DNA from: Rebecca billardiae RCC1528
Taxonomy: Eukaryota > Haptophyta
Assembly: GCA_965240325.2 (NCBI GenBank)
Contig: OZ251253.1
Coordinates: forward strand, 434,001 to 498,000
Direction of reading: 5' to 3'
Length of the DNA stretch: 64,000 nt
Shown: piece by piece, positions 53,584 to 63,976 of the stretch
How positions within the stretch are numbered: position 1 is the first letter of the stretch
Layout: each line of letters opens with the position of its first letter
The notes under the pieces: model-generated
What the model saw: the letters and a program-made list of their open reading frames with translations, nothing else
Database searches by the model: none
What the model was told of the DNA's origin: nothing
Translations under genes and position numbers: made by a program

Positions 53584-55917
53584 ATGACGGCGGAGCGGAA
53601 GCAGCGCTCCGGCTCGGACGGCGAGGGGCTGTCCGCGCCGCTGCTCACGTCGGGGCTGGAGCGCGCGCACGCGGGCGGTGCGAAGCCCGGCTCGGATGCC
53701 GCGCCGCCGCCGCCCGCCGTGGCGTCCTCGCTGCGCCAGCGCTGGACGAGGGGCTCGCAGCGGAAAGCGCGGCCGCCGTCGGTGCGCGTGGAGGGCGTGC
53801 GCGGCGGCGTGGCGACGAACCCGACGCTGTCGCTCTGGTCGTTCCTGGGGCACATGCTGCTGGTGGGCGTCGACGAGACCGTCACCGCCGAGATGGAGGA
53901 GGCCTCCGCCCGGGAGCGCCGGCGCGGCGTGTACCACTTCCTGAGCGTGCCGTACCAGCTCGAGCAGCTGCTGCTGCTCGGCTATCTGGTCTGCCTGGAC
54001 TCGTTCCTCTTCATGGTGACGATGCTGCCCGTGCGCGTGCTCATGGCGCTCCTCGGCGCGCCCTTCACCCGCCGCCTCTCCTGGCTGCAGGTGTGCGACG
54101 TCATGTGCGTCGGCGCGATCGTTCTCACCGTGCTCGCTCTCAATCAGATCGACACGTCGCAGGCGTACCACTCGGTGAAGGGGCAGGCGGTGATCAAGCT
54201 GTACGTGGTGTTCAACGTGCTCGAGGTGTTCGACAAGCTCTGCGCCTCCTTCGGCCAGGACATCCTGCACACCCTCTTCTGGTCCTCGATGGCGCGCCGC
54301 CGGTGGCGCGGCAACCTGCTGCTGGACTTTGTGATCGTGGTGTGCTACCTGGTGGTGCACGCGCTCGTCCTCTTCTACCAGGTGCGGCGCGTGGCGTGCG
54401 GAGGGAGGAGGGGCGGTGGGGAAGGCGTGTGCGCGCGCGCGGTGGCGGGCTGGCGTGGCGGGCGCGTGCGCGGCAGTGGCCGCGGCGCTCAGCCGCGCCG
54501 CGCCGCGCCGCTCGCGCCTCCGCTGACCGCCGGCTCGGCCGGGCAGGTGGTCAGTCTGAACGTGGCGGTGAACTCGCACAACAACGTGATGCTCACGCTG
54601 CTCGTCTCGAACAACTTCGTCGAGCTCAAGAGCAACGTCTTCAAGCGGTTTGAGCCCGAGAACCTCTTCCAGGTCGCGTGCGCGGACATGGTCGAGCGCT
54701 TCCAGCTGACCGTGTTCCTGGTGTGCGTGTCGTTGCACGTGCTGTCCGTGCACGGCTCACACGCGGCGGACTACGCGATCCTGTCGAACGTGGGCGGCGC
54801 GGTCGTGATGGTCGCCGCGGCCGAGCTCCTCGTCGACTGGATCAAGCACGCCTTCGTGATCAAGTTCAACTCGCTGCTGCCGACCGTGTACAGGCGGTTT
54901 CACTACGTGCTGTGCCGAGACCTGGCCAACTCGATCGCCGGCGGGCACGAGGAGCGGCAGGCGGGGCCGCACATGCTGCAGTCGGGCGCGGCGGCGTCCA
55001 CGCGGATCGGCTTCTCGTGCATCCCGCTCCTCTGCCTCGCCGTGCGCTCCGTCACCGCCTTCATCGGCTGGCTCGGCCTCCACCGCTCCCCGAGCGGCCT
55101 CTGCGTCCTCGCACTCGGCTGGGTGCTGCTGTTCGCACTCAAGGTGCTGTGCTCGGTCGCCCTCACCGGGTACGCGTGCGCGCGGATCGTGGAGGGAGGG
55201 CGCGTCCCGCACTCGCCGCACGTGGGGCCGGCCGCGGCGGACGCGGCCAGCGTGCCGCCGCTGGACGGCGGCGGGCACCGCGGCGCGAGCGCCGGCGGCG
55301 GCGACGGCGCGTGCGCGGGCGGCGCGCCGAGCGCGGCCAACTGCCGGCACTCGCCGCACGGCTCCCGGGGCAACTCACTCACGCTCCCGCCGGCTGCATT
55401 GGACGGCGGGCTGGCGGGCAGCGGCGGCGGCAGTGCCGCGACTGCCGCCGCGCAGGCGGGGAGGCCGGGCGGTGCGCACGCGCCCTCCGGCCCGCGCTCG
55501 CCCGGGCGCAAGCCCGCCAGCCCGGCGGCCGGCGCGCGCGGGGCCCCGGCGGCGCGCGGCCGCTCGGCGTTCGAGCGAGCGGTGGAGGGCGAGGCGAGCG
55601 CGCTGCGCGCCTGCTGCCCCTTCTCCGAGCTCTCGAGCCCGACTTCGAGCTGCGGCGAGCTGGCCCCGGTGGAGCGCCCTCGGCGCAGCTCGGACGGGCC
55701 GGGCTCGGCCGGCGCGCGCGGCGCCGCGCGCGCGCCCCGCTTCGGCCGCGACAGCGGCGGGCGGCGCAGCACGGCCTCGGACGACGTCGACGGCGTCGAG
55801 GACTCTCTGATCGCCCACAACGTGTCGCAGTTCTCGCCCGCGCGGCTGGAGGACGCGTCGCGGCTCAACCTGGCGAGCGGGTGCATCCCGTCGATGGACT
55901 CGACCGCGGACCTCTGA
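53584..55917 (+). CDS. TAPT1: TAPT1-family transmembrane protein
   Basis: Two exons: 53584-54381 and 54547-55917, giving 722 residues. The TAPT1/POD1 (DUF747) core runs from about 80 to 540: SVPYQLEQLLLLGYLVCLDSF (first membrane segment), RVLMALLGAPFTRRLS, YVVFNVLEVFDKLCASFGQDIL (the most conserved family stretch), HALVLFYQ|VVSLNVAVNSHNN, NFVELKSNVFKRF and ADMVERFQL, with about eight membrane segments. Both sides of the splice junction match the family. TAPT1 is an ER/Golgi protein needed for ciliary and secretory functions in animals and for ER-mediated pollen-tube guidance in plants (POD1). A Ser/Gly/Pro-rich C-terminal tail of 170 residues is lineage-specific and probably disordered. Confidence 0.93.
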   Translation: MTAERKQRSGSDGEGLSAPLLTSGLERAHAGGAKPGSDAAPPPPAVASSLRQRWTRGSQRKARPPSVRVEGVRGGVATNPTLSLWSFLGHMLLVGVDETVTAEMEEASARERRRGVYHFLSVPYQLEQLLLLGYLVCLDSFLFMVTMLPVRVLMALLGAPFTRRLSWLQVCDVMCVGAIVLTVLALNQIDTSQAYHSVKGQAVIKLYVVFNVLEVFDKLCASFGQDILHTLFWSSMARRRWRGNLLLDFVIVVCYLVVHALVLFYQVRRVACGGRRGGGEGVCARAVAGWRGGRVRGSGRGAQPRRAAPLAPPLTAGSAGQVVSLNVAVNSHNNVMLTLLVSNNFVELKSNVFKRFEPENLFQVACADMVERFQLTVFLVCVSLHVLSVHGSHAADYAILSNVGGAVVMVAAAELLVDWIKHAFVIKFNSLLPTVYRRFHYVLCRDLANSIAGGHEERQAGPHMLQSGAAASTRIGFSCIPLLCLAVRSVTAFIGWLGLHRSPSGLCVLALGWVLLFALKVLCSVALTGYACARIVEGGRVPHSPHVGPAAADAASVPPLDGGGHRGASAGGGDGACAGGAPSAANCRHSPHGSRGNSLTLPPAALDGGLAGSGGGSAATAAAQAGRPGGAHAPSGPRSPGRKPASPAAGARGAPAARGRSAFERAVEGEASALRACCPFSELSSPTSSCGELAPVERPRRSSDGPGSAGARGAARAPRFGRDSGGRRSTASDDVDGVEDSLIAHNVSQFSPARLEDASRLNLASGCIPSMDSTADL

Positions 55918-56556
55918 CGCGCGCGCCGGCGCGCGTCGCGCGGCCGCGCGCGAGCAGCGCGCACGCAGCCGACACTGCTGCGGACAGCGGAGTGCGGCGC
56001 CCGGCGGCTTCGGGCGCGGCTGGCCTCTTGGCGCTTGCTTCAAGCGTGCCTTGTGGTGACGAGCGTTACTACCAGCGGCAGGATCGCCGGCGTTGAGCGT
56101 CCGTCCTGGCGACGGCACCGCGGCCGATCAGTCGGGTAGTGGAGACGCCCACTGTGGCTCGCAGCGGAGAGAGCTGACGCCAGTAGACCTGTCCACCGCG
56201 GCTGGCCCCGCGGCCGTCGGAGGCCCGGAGGGCGGGCTGTCCTTGGTGCCGGGCCGACCGGCCGGACAGATTTCGATCGCTTGCTCCACATTGATTGAAG
56301 GCCTTGCTCTAGCCAGGCTCTCACAATCTCAAATCGCGCCCCCTACAAAATATGCAGGCCGGTACTCAAAGATCGAAGATTGATGCTCATCAGATTGCGT
56401 TCGGGGCGGCCACCTCCTAGGAACCATTCGGAGGGTGCCGGTTGGCTTCCAAGATCTGGGTAAAACGGAGTTGGTTATTGCTAGCGCCGACGCCCGCGAC
56501 CGGGCGACATCAAAGCCGAGCCCCGCTCGGTGGGCGGCCAGCCAAGCGGCCAGCCG
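55918..56556. other. Intergenic spacer between TAPT1 and RNFT genes
   Basis: About 640 bases, including the promoter of the downstream RING gene. Moderately GC-rich, AT-richer around 56280-56480. No repeat, TATA box or RNA gene recognised. Confidence 0.5.
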
Positions 56557-58789
56557 ATGGCGCTGGACGCGCTGTACCTGCAGATGCACGGTCTGCGATG
56601 GCAGCGGCTCGACGATCACCTGCCCATGCGCGCACGCCGGCGGGGCGACGACGTGGAGGCCGACGCCGGCGCGGCCGGCGCCGAGGCCGGCGCCGCAGGC
56701 GCGCCCGCGGCGGCCGAGGACGAGCCCGTGCCTTTCCTCGCGCGCTGGCGCGCGGCGACGTGGGCCGGGCGCGGCGAGCTCCTCCTCACCTCTCTCTTCG
56801 CCTTCGCCGAGCGCCTCGCGCTCCTGCTCCTGCTCATCGCCGCGCTCATCCCGGCGTTTGTCGCGCTGGCGTATGCGAGCTTCCTGCTGCTGCTGCTCGT
56901 GTCTGCGGCGGTGAGCTTCACGTCGGAGCACGCGATGTGGGTGTTCATCGCGCTGTGGCTGACGTACGGGCTGCACGCGGTGAACGGCCGCATGCGCACG
57001 CAGCTCGTCGTCAACGACGAGAGACACCCGCTGCACCTGAGTGTGCTTGTGCTCATGCTGTGTGCCATGGTGCGCGCCGCTCGCGCGCGCCGCGCCGCGC
57101 GGCGGGCGTGGCGGTGGCCCAGGCGGCTGTCGGCGTGCGTGGCGCGGTGGTCAGGGGCGCGTGGCGTCTGCCGCCGCTCGCGCGCGCCGTGCGCGACAAC
57201 CACGCCTGTGCCCTGCGGCAGCAAGCCTGGCGGCCGCACGACCGGCAGCCCTCGGCCAGGAGGCCTGCCCTCGCCCTGGGCTGCCCTAACCCTAACCCTA
57301 ACCCTAACCTAGGCCTGCCCTTGGCCTGGGCTGCTGCAGCCAGGCGGCGGCTGTCCCGCCCGTGCAGCCGGGCTGCTCTCACGCACATATCCCTACCCGC
57401 ACGCCCCCCCTCCTCGCGCGTGCGCGTGCGCCACTCGCCGCGTCGTGCCCGTGCACGCACGCGCGCGCCGCGCCCGCCGCGGCCTGCCCCGCCCGCGCCG
57501 CGCCCGCGCCGCGCGCGCACAGGTGTTCCTAACGGTCCGCCTGTTCGACCCGAGCAACGCCGTGATCGGGCGGCACGTGTGGTTCGCCCCGCCGCACCCG
57601 CTGCCCGCCTCGGCGGCGGAGGTGCTCTGGCGGACGGTGCTCACGGACCTGGTGCGCGCCGATTGGCCGGGCGGCGCGCGCCCAGCCTTGCCCCTGCGCC
57701 TTTGCCGCCGCGCCGCCCGCTCTCGGGGGCACGCGCCGGCCAGCGGCATCGCTCGCTCGCGCGTGCGCGCGGCGGGCGGGCTGGCCGACGCGCTCCCGCG
57801 GTGCCGCCGCTCACTGCGCTGCACCCCCGCGCCTCCTCCCGCCCCCCGCGTGCGCCCGGGCCGTCCCCTGCGCCGCCCAACCCGCCGCTGCCTGCTGCCT
57901 TCCGCCCGGCGCCACATCCGGCGCGCACCCGCCATCGCCGCGATTCATTGTTTTTGCCATCGCCGCGATTCATTGTTTTTGGGTGTATACCGCACCGTGT
58001 CAATCAAACGTGCAGATTGTGCGCTACCTGTCCACAGCTGCCAAGCTGCTGGTGACGCTGGCGCTCGCGAGGCGCGCGCCGATGCGGCAGCTGCAGCGGC
58101 TCTTCCTGGGCTGGGAGATGGCGTGGGGTCTGTACCGATCGCTGCTGCCGACGCAGTGGTACGGCTGGTGGGGCGAGCGCGCGCTCGTCACCGGCGACTT
58201 TGGCGGTGATGGCAGCCCGCTCCCGGCGCGCTGGCGGGCAGTCGTCGCGTTTCTCTTCCTGGTCGCGCTGCTGGTGAAGACGAACCTGCTGCTCTTCCAG
58301 CTCAGGCAGATCGGCACGGCGTTCCGCTCGAGGGCGGCGAACCGGCCGGTGCGCGCCGCGTGCCGACGCGCACGCTCGTGGCGCCGCGGCCGCGCGGCCG
58401 CCGGCCGACTGTTCACCCGGCCCCCCACTGCCATCTTGTGCCCCCTGCGCTGTGCCGCGCTGCGTGCGCGCGCGCGCGACTGGTCCGCCCGCCACCTCGC
58501 GCCGCGCTGCCCGCGCCAGCTGTACGGCCGCTACGCGACGGACGCCGACCTCGCGGAGCATGGCGATGAGCCGTGCCCCATCTGCTACTGCGAGCTGAGC
58601 AGCCCGGTCACGCTCACGTGCGGGCACACCTTCTGCGAGCACTGCGTCGCCCTCTGGCTCGAGCGCGACAACTCGGAGACGAAGGCGGACTGCACGTGCC
58701 CCATGTGCCGCGCGCGCGTGTTCCGCGGAGACCCGATCGCGTGGTACAAGAGCGACGGCACCACGCCGCTGCTCTGCCAGTTCTTCTAG
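56557..58789 (+). CDS. RNFT1/2-type RING-finger membrane protein (E3 ligase)
   Basis: Four exons: 56557-57069, 57523-57651, 58016-58348, 58520-58789, giving 414 residues. About five membrane segments (LLLLLIAALIPAFVALAYA, FLLLLLVSAAV, MWVFIALWLTYGLHAVNG, HLSVLVLMLCAM, AVVAFLFLVALLVK) precede a C-terminal C3HC4 RING: CPIC, LTCGHTFCEHCV, CPMC (about 350-400). Membrane block, LYGRYAT linker and terminal RING with a long L1 loop are the layout of RNFT1/RNFT2 ER ubiquitin ligases (ERAD). Start chosen at the first ATG in good context (CAGCCGATGG); the frame is open further upstream without an ATG. Intron 1 contains a telomeric repeat. Confidence 0.88.
57284..57309 (+). repeat. Interstitial telomeric repeat in RNFT intron 1
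   Basis: Four exact CCCTAA units plus a partial one in the middle of intron 57070-57522. The transcript-sense strand is CCCTAA, the same orientation relative to transcription as the telomeric repeat in the macro-SIR2 intron. Flanked on both sides by similar CAGGAGGCCTGCCC / TAGGCCTGCCC phrases. Confidence 0.85.
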
Positions 58790-59007
58790 GCCGGGGCCGC
58801 CGCCGGCTAATGTGGCTCGGCGCGAGGCGTGGCGGGTGGGTCGACGGATGAGACGCCGAATCGGCGGGCGGCGTGCATTTGCGGGCGGCGTCCGCCTTGA
58901 GTAATATAAGCCGCCAAGCGCTACCGGCCGACTCCGGGCGGCTGGCGGACCCGAGAATCTGATAGCGCAGACGCGCTTATCATTAATATATATATATATA
59001 TATGAAT

Positions 59008-59095
59008 GGCGTTATAGGGAACCTATAACTGAGTGTCTATGAGCGACGCCATTAAGAATCCGGCTCGCACGGCATTCCTGCGTTGTCCTGTGCGC
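59008..59095 (+). repeat. Dispersed 90-base structured repeat, copy 2
   Basis: Second copy of the unit at 28543-28633, in the same orientation. The stem-loop TTATAGG-GAA-CCTATAA (59012-59028) is identical, and only a few substitutions and small gaps occur over 88 bases. It directly follows a TA run; copy 1 also follows a TATATA tract, which suggests either a TA-rich insertion preference or a conserved upstream promoter. Confidence 0.65.
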
Positions 59096-59319
59096 ACCGC
59101 CGCGCGCAGGAGTCCTGGTGCGCTGCCAATCTGGCCCACAGCGGCGCACCTGCAGGACTCGGTTGGTTACCGCTCACATCGGATCGATCAGGCTTCACTC
59201 TCGGGGGCGCCATGGGGCTGTGGTCTGTCTACTCCACGACGCCGCGCGCCGCGACCATCCAGCTCCAGAGTCCATTCGTACCCGACGCCTTGTACGAGCC
59301 GGGCATGGCGGAGTGGCTA

Positions 59320-59522
<203 letters not shown>

Positions 59523-59635
59523 TAATAGTAACGTAGTACGGTCGATCTATATACGGATGACGACGGCACTAGCCGCCGCGCTGCTGAATTGAGAGAATTC
59601 AGATATAATTAACGACGCGCATCATGATATATCTG

Positions 59636-59657
59636 AGACGACTGTGCACAGTCGTCT
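59636..59657. repeat. Perfect 22-base palindrome
   Basis: AGACGACTGTG followed by its exact reverse complement CACAGTCGTCT, centred on a GTGCAC. It lies between the TA microsatellite and the 3' end of the cytochrome b561 gene. Could be a dyad protein site or a hairpin in the 3' flank. Confidence 0.6.
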
Positions 59658-59923
59658 GATGATGATGGTCACGCAGGCGCCGTCGATCGAGCCAGCAAGG
59701 GCCTGCATGGTGCGCGCGAGGCCGCCGCCCGACTGAGCAGGTCTAGAGTACTAGCCGTAGGTAGCTCCGAAGAGCATTATCGAGCCGGTCGGTCGCAGCA
59801 GCGTGCCAGCAGGAGGGGGCGGCGAGGGGCGGCTACCCGCTGCGGCAGGTCGAGGCGCCATCCATGGGCCACACCTCCGCGGCGTGGAGCGCGGCAGCAG
59901 CGCCCGTGCTCGCAGGGGGCGCA

Positions 59924-60661
59924 TCACTTGGCCGCGGAGATGGCGGCGTCGGCGCCGGGCTCGGCGCCGGCGCCGACGAGTGCGGCCGCGGCCCTGAAGG
60001 CGCCGGGCCACGCGGAGGTGTAGCTCAGCGCGAACGTGCCGAGCCAGACCACGGCGAACACGGCCGCCAGCGCGAGCGCCACGCCCATCGTCGTCCCGTC
60101 ATAGTTGAGCAGCCCCAAGTACTGGATACCGATCACGACGGTGATGACGGCGAGGAAGACGCAGAGGTAGCCTGCGCCCTTGTGCCAGTACTCCCACACG
60201 CGCCGGGCGGTGGGCTTGGGCTCGCCGGGCTCGGGCGCGTGCGGGCGGACGAGCGCGTTCAGCGGCTGCAGCGTGCCCAGCGCGACGACCACGAGGCCGA
60301 GCAGCTCGTGCGGGCCGGCGAAGTGGCCGAACGTGCCGTGGCCCTGCACGTACGCGACCGCGCACGCAAAGCCGACGAGCTGCAGCACCCAGCCGGAGTA
60401 CTGGCAGGCCTGGTGCAGGCGGAGCCACGCGCCCGTCTTCGCGCCGTGCCCGTCCCGCCCGCGGCGCGCGAGCACCACGCCGAGCGGCAGCAGCAGGAAC
60501 CACGAGAGCAGCATACAGATGAAGTGGGCAAAGAGCACCGGCGGGCCGCGCTTGGGCCCCGGGCCGTCGCCGTGCGCGAGGGCGGCGGGGAGGTGCGCGG
60601 CGAGGAGCGCGAGGGTGGCGGTAGGGAGGCCGAGCGCCGTGCGCGAGCCGGGGGGCGCCAT
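59924..60661 (-). CDS. Cytochrome b561-family membrane protein
   Basis: Single exon, 245 residues, starting at the ATG at 60661 (an upstream in-frame ATG at 60766 is less likely because it would bury the signal peptide). Signal peptide about 1-29 (LLAAHLPAALAHG). Five to six membrane segments carry four conserved His, typical of di-heme b561 proteins: VLFAHFICMLLSW, LRLHQACQYSGW, AGPHELLGLVVV and YWHKGAGYL. There is no DOMON or DM13 domain, so it is a stand-alone b561 core like those that move electrons across membranes from ascorbate or to ferric chelates. It ends in an Ala-rich tail. Probably plasma-membrane or endomembrane electron transfer. Confidence 0.9.
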   Translation of the reverse strand: MAPPGSRTALGLPTATLALLAAHLPAALAHGDGPGPKRGPPVLFAHFICMLLSWFLLLPLGVVLARRGRDGHGAKTGAWLRLHQACQYSGWVLQLVGFACAVAYVQGHGTFGHFAGPHELLGLVVVALGTLQPLNALVRPHAPEPGEPKPTARRVWEYWHKGAGYLCVFLAVITVVIGIQYLGLLNYDGTTMGVALALAAVFAVVWLGTFALSYTSAWPGAFRAAAALVGAGAEPGADAAISAAK

Positions 60662-61214
60662 GATCGCGGCTCGACGCTGGTGGAGCAGCGGCTGCCTGCT
60701 GCGTGCGCGGGGGCTGCCTGCCACCGCCGCCTTCGCCGGAGCGACGGCCGGTTTCGCAGCGATCAAGGCCCTTCCGCTGGCGTGGGGGATGACCGCTTCG
60801 GTGCGCGAGATGGCGCGAGATTGAACACCGGCCGGACGTGGAAAGCGGCTAAGCGCCTGGTTCGCCGGACAATAATGTCAATGTCAGCGGACACGGTCTC
60901 GCAGGGGAAGCCCCTGGTCACGTGAGTCCGTGAAGGTTACGAGTACCTGACTCGTCCGACGTGGCAGTGAGTCTGACAAAGTCTGACACAGTATATCATC
61001 AGCGCCTTGGTATAGTAGTAATGCGACGCCTGCGCTGCTGAGGCCTGATCGGCATGGCGCGCGGCGCCTGCCGCGGGGCTGAGAGTGAGGGCTGAGGCGG
61101 TGACAGTCGTGACTCGTGGCCGTTGGCGTTGGGCTGTGGGCGTTGGGCCGTAGTTCTAGTCGGCGGGGGCGTAGTCGTTCCAACGCGGGCCGTTGCACAG
61201 ATCTCGCCCGGAGA
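60662..61214. other. Intergenic spacer between cytochrome b561 and E2F genes
   Basis: About 550 bases; holds the b561 promoter and the E2F 3' flank. A few CGTTGGGC-type short repeats occur at 61117-61150. No TATA box or RNA gene recognised. Confidence 0.5.
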
Positions 61215-62852
61215 TCAGATCTCGCTAAACAGCTCGCCCATGCCCGCCTGCTCCTGCGCGCCGCTGAACTGGCCGAAGTACGCGTCCGCGTCCTGCTCGG
61301 CTGGCGGCGGCGTGAGGCGCAGCAGCGCGCTGCCGCCCGTCTCGCCGTCGTGCAGCGCTGGCTCCCGGCTTCGACTGCCTGCGGCGGCGCCGCCGGCGCC
61401 GGTGCCGCCGGCGCCACCGCGATCCCGTCGCTCCGGATCGGGGTGTGCTGGGCGGGTGCCGCCCGCGCCTGAACCGCCGTCGGCCGCGCCGCCATCCGCG
61501 CCCGCGCCGCCGCTCCCACCGGCGCCGCCACTGGCTGCGGCCGCGCCCGCGCCGGCCCCTGCTACCCCTGCTGCACCCGCGGCCGCCGCCGCCGCCGCCA
61601 CCGCCGCCTCCTCCTTGACCTGCGAGACGAGGAACACGTCCACGGGGCCCAGCTCCGACTTGAGGAAGATCTGCGTGTGTGCGCGCAGCACGGCGGCAGG
61701 TGGCGGCGTGGCGGACGCGAGTGAGCCAGCACCGCGCGGGGCGTGCACGCGCGGCGCGCGCGCGCACGCGGCTCGGCGGCGCGGCGCGGCGCGCCTTGCG
61801 CGCAAAAGCGCGGCCAGCGCACGCCCCGGCCGCCCCCCGGCCGCCCCCGGGCGTCTGCGCCGCGTGTGCGCGCGGCGCACCTGGTACCGCCGGTTCGGGT
61901 ACTCCATCCCCTCGTCCGGGTCGGGCACCTCCAGCGTCGTGCCGGACGGCGCCTTGACTGCGATCAGCGTCTCCCCTTGCATGCACGCCAGCTCGCGCAC
62001 GTCTGAGTGCGTGCAGTAGGCGAAGCTGGGAGGGGGCAGGCAGGATGGCGGCCGGCGTGGGGGGCGGGGGGGAGCGGGGGGGGTCGGCTGGGCGGGCTGG
62101 CGCGCGGCGCCGCCGGGCACGGCTCCCCGCAGCGCTGCCGCGGCGCCCACGCCACGCGCACACGCCCACAGCGCACGGCGCGGCGCGGCCGCCCTTGCGC
62201 CGCGCGCACACCGCGCGCGCGCTCGCACGGCGCGCGCTCACGCGGCGTTCGACTCATCTTCGCTGAGCTCGCGCAGCGTGTTCTGCATGAGCGCGATGTA
62301 GTCGTCCAGCATCATCTCCTGCCCCTCCAGCTGGCTGATCGCCGCCTTCATCTCGTCGAGCTCGCCCTTGAGCTCGCCCGAGGTGCTGAGCCCCAGCCCC
62401 CGAGAGTTCCACTGAATATTGTTCTTCGACTTCTTCTCGATCAGGCCTGCGCGCGCGCGCGGGTGCGCGCAGCCCGATGGGGGGGGAGGGCAGGGGGAGG
62501 GCGTGCGAGCACGCGCGGGGGGGGAGAGCGTGCGGGGTGCGTGAGCGGTCATGCGCTCATGCCGCCGGCACCGCGCTGCTGCTGCCGCCACCGCCGCCCA
62601 GCCCAGCGGCCGTGCCACCGCGCTGCCATCGTCCCCACACGCGCACTCAGCACGCGCGCTCAGCACACGCACACAGCACACGCACGCAGCGCACGCACAC
62701 AGCGCACAGCACACAGCACACAGCATACACGCGCGCGCACGCACACACACACGTGCACACGCGCGCGCCAGCGCACGCACACGCACACACGCACACACAC
62801 GCGCGCACACGCACGCACACGCACACACACGCACACGCACACACACGCACAC

Positions 62853-62894
<42 letters not shown>

Positions 62895-63606
62895 GCGCGC
62901 GCGCACACACACACGCGCACACACGCACACACACACACACACACACACGCGCACACACGCACACACACGCACACGCACACACACACGCGCACACACGCAC
63001 ACACACACACACACACACACGCGCGCACACGCACGCACACACACGCACACGCACACACACACACACACACACACGCGCACACACGCACACACACACACAC
63101 GCACACGCACACACACGCACACACACGCACACGCACACACACACACACACACACACGCGCACACACGCACACACACACACACGCACACGCACACACACGC
63201 ACACGCGCGCGCACACCGATGCCCTCGAGCACGTTGGTGATGTCGTAGATGCGGCGCTTCTGCACGTTGAGCGCGGTGGCCGCGAGGTTGAGGTCGAGCA
63301 CGCCCTCCTCCGCGTTCTGGATCAGCGACACAAACTTCTTCGTCAGCAGCCCCAGCGAGGAGTCGAACCGACACGACGTCATGCCGACCGCGCCGCGCCG
63401 CTTGTGTTCGTCCGTGATCAGCGCGGCCTGCCGAGCCATCGCGGCGATGGCGGCGGCGTTGGACGCGGCGACGGCGGCGGCGGACTGCGTGGCGGGCGCG
63501 GCCGGCGGGCGCACCGCGGCGGCCTTGCGCGAGCCGCCGCCGGGCCCGGCCGACCCCGCAAGAGCGTTCATCGAAGCTGGCGCAGCGGAGGCGCCAGAGC
63601 CGCCCG

Positions 63607-63638
<32 letters not shown>

Positions 63639-63976
63639 TGGGCGTAGTCGGCGCCGGCGTCGTGGGCCGGGGGCGGCCCGTCGGCGCCGGGCTGCTGCCC
63701 CGCCTGCCGCGGGTGCATCGCCGCGAGCGCGCTCCCCTTGTCCGGCGCGATGTTGTTGCGGTTGGCAAAGCCCGCCACGGTCGCGGCGACGCTGCCCGCC
63801 GCGGGCTTCACTCCGGCGAGTCCGGGCGCGGGGCCGGGGTGGTGCGGGGCGTGGTCGGGGGGCGAAGCGTGCGCCGCGAGCGCCGCCCCGCCGTCGGGCG
63901 CGCCGCCGCCGTTGCCCACCTCGTCCGCGCGCGCGCGCTTGTGCGCAGGCTCAGAGCTCTCTGCGCCCCGGTGCAT
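61215..63976 (-). CDS. E2F: E2F transcription factor
   Basis: Four exons: 63976-63217, 62446-62242, 62025-61881, 61670-61215, giving 521 residues. The winged-helix DNA-binding domain spans about 198-265 and contains [38 protein letters not shown], then [18 protein letters not shown] across intron 1; [13 protein letters not shown] is the E2F signature. A leucine-zipper/coiled-coil dimerisation segment follows, then the marked-box with [30 protein letters not shown] and [15 protein letters not shown]. One DNA-binding domain plus dimerisation indicates a typical E2F that pairs with DP, not an atypical E2F7/8. The C-terminal acidic end (DADAYFGQF...GELFSEI) may be the RB-binding transactivation tail. 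It controls G1/S genes. The start lies 24 bases from the window edge and may not be the first exon. Confidence 0.96.
62690..63212. repeat. Degenerate CA/CACG microsatellite filling E2F intron 1
   Basis: About 520 bases of (CA)n interspersed with CG steps make up two-thirds of intron 63216-62447, which splits the E2F DNA-binding domain. On the transcript strand it is a GU-rich tract starting next to the atypical GTGTGCG donor. Purine-pyrimidine alternation of CA/CG is strongly Z-DNA-forming (established), and GU repeats bind CELF-type splicing factors. Confidence 0.95.

Noticed and set aside
56530-56556. N-terminal extension of the RNFT-type gene from 56530
   Set aside because: Would begin at GTG; the first ATG at 56557 is in good context, so the extension is not used.
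62551-63240. His-Thr repeat frames on the plus strand (and Cys-Val frames on the minus strand)
   Set aside because: Translations of the CA/CG microsatellite in E2F intron 1.
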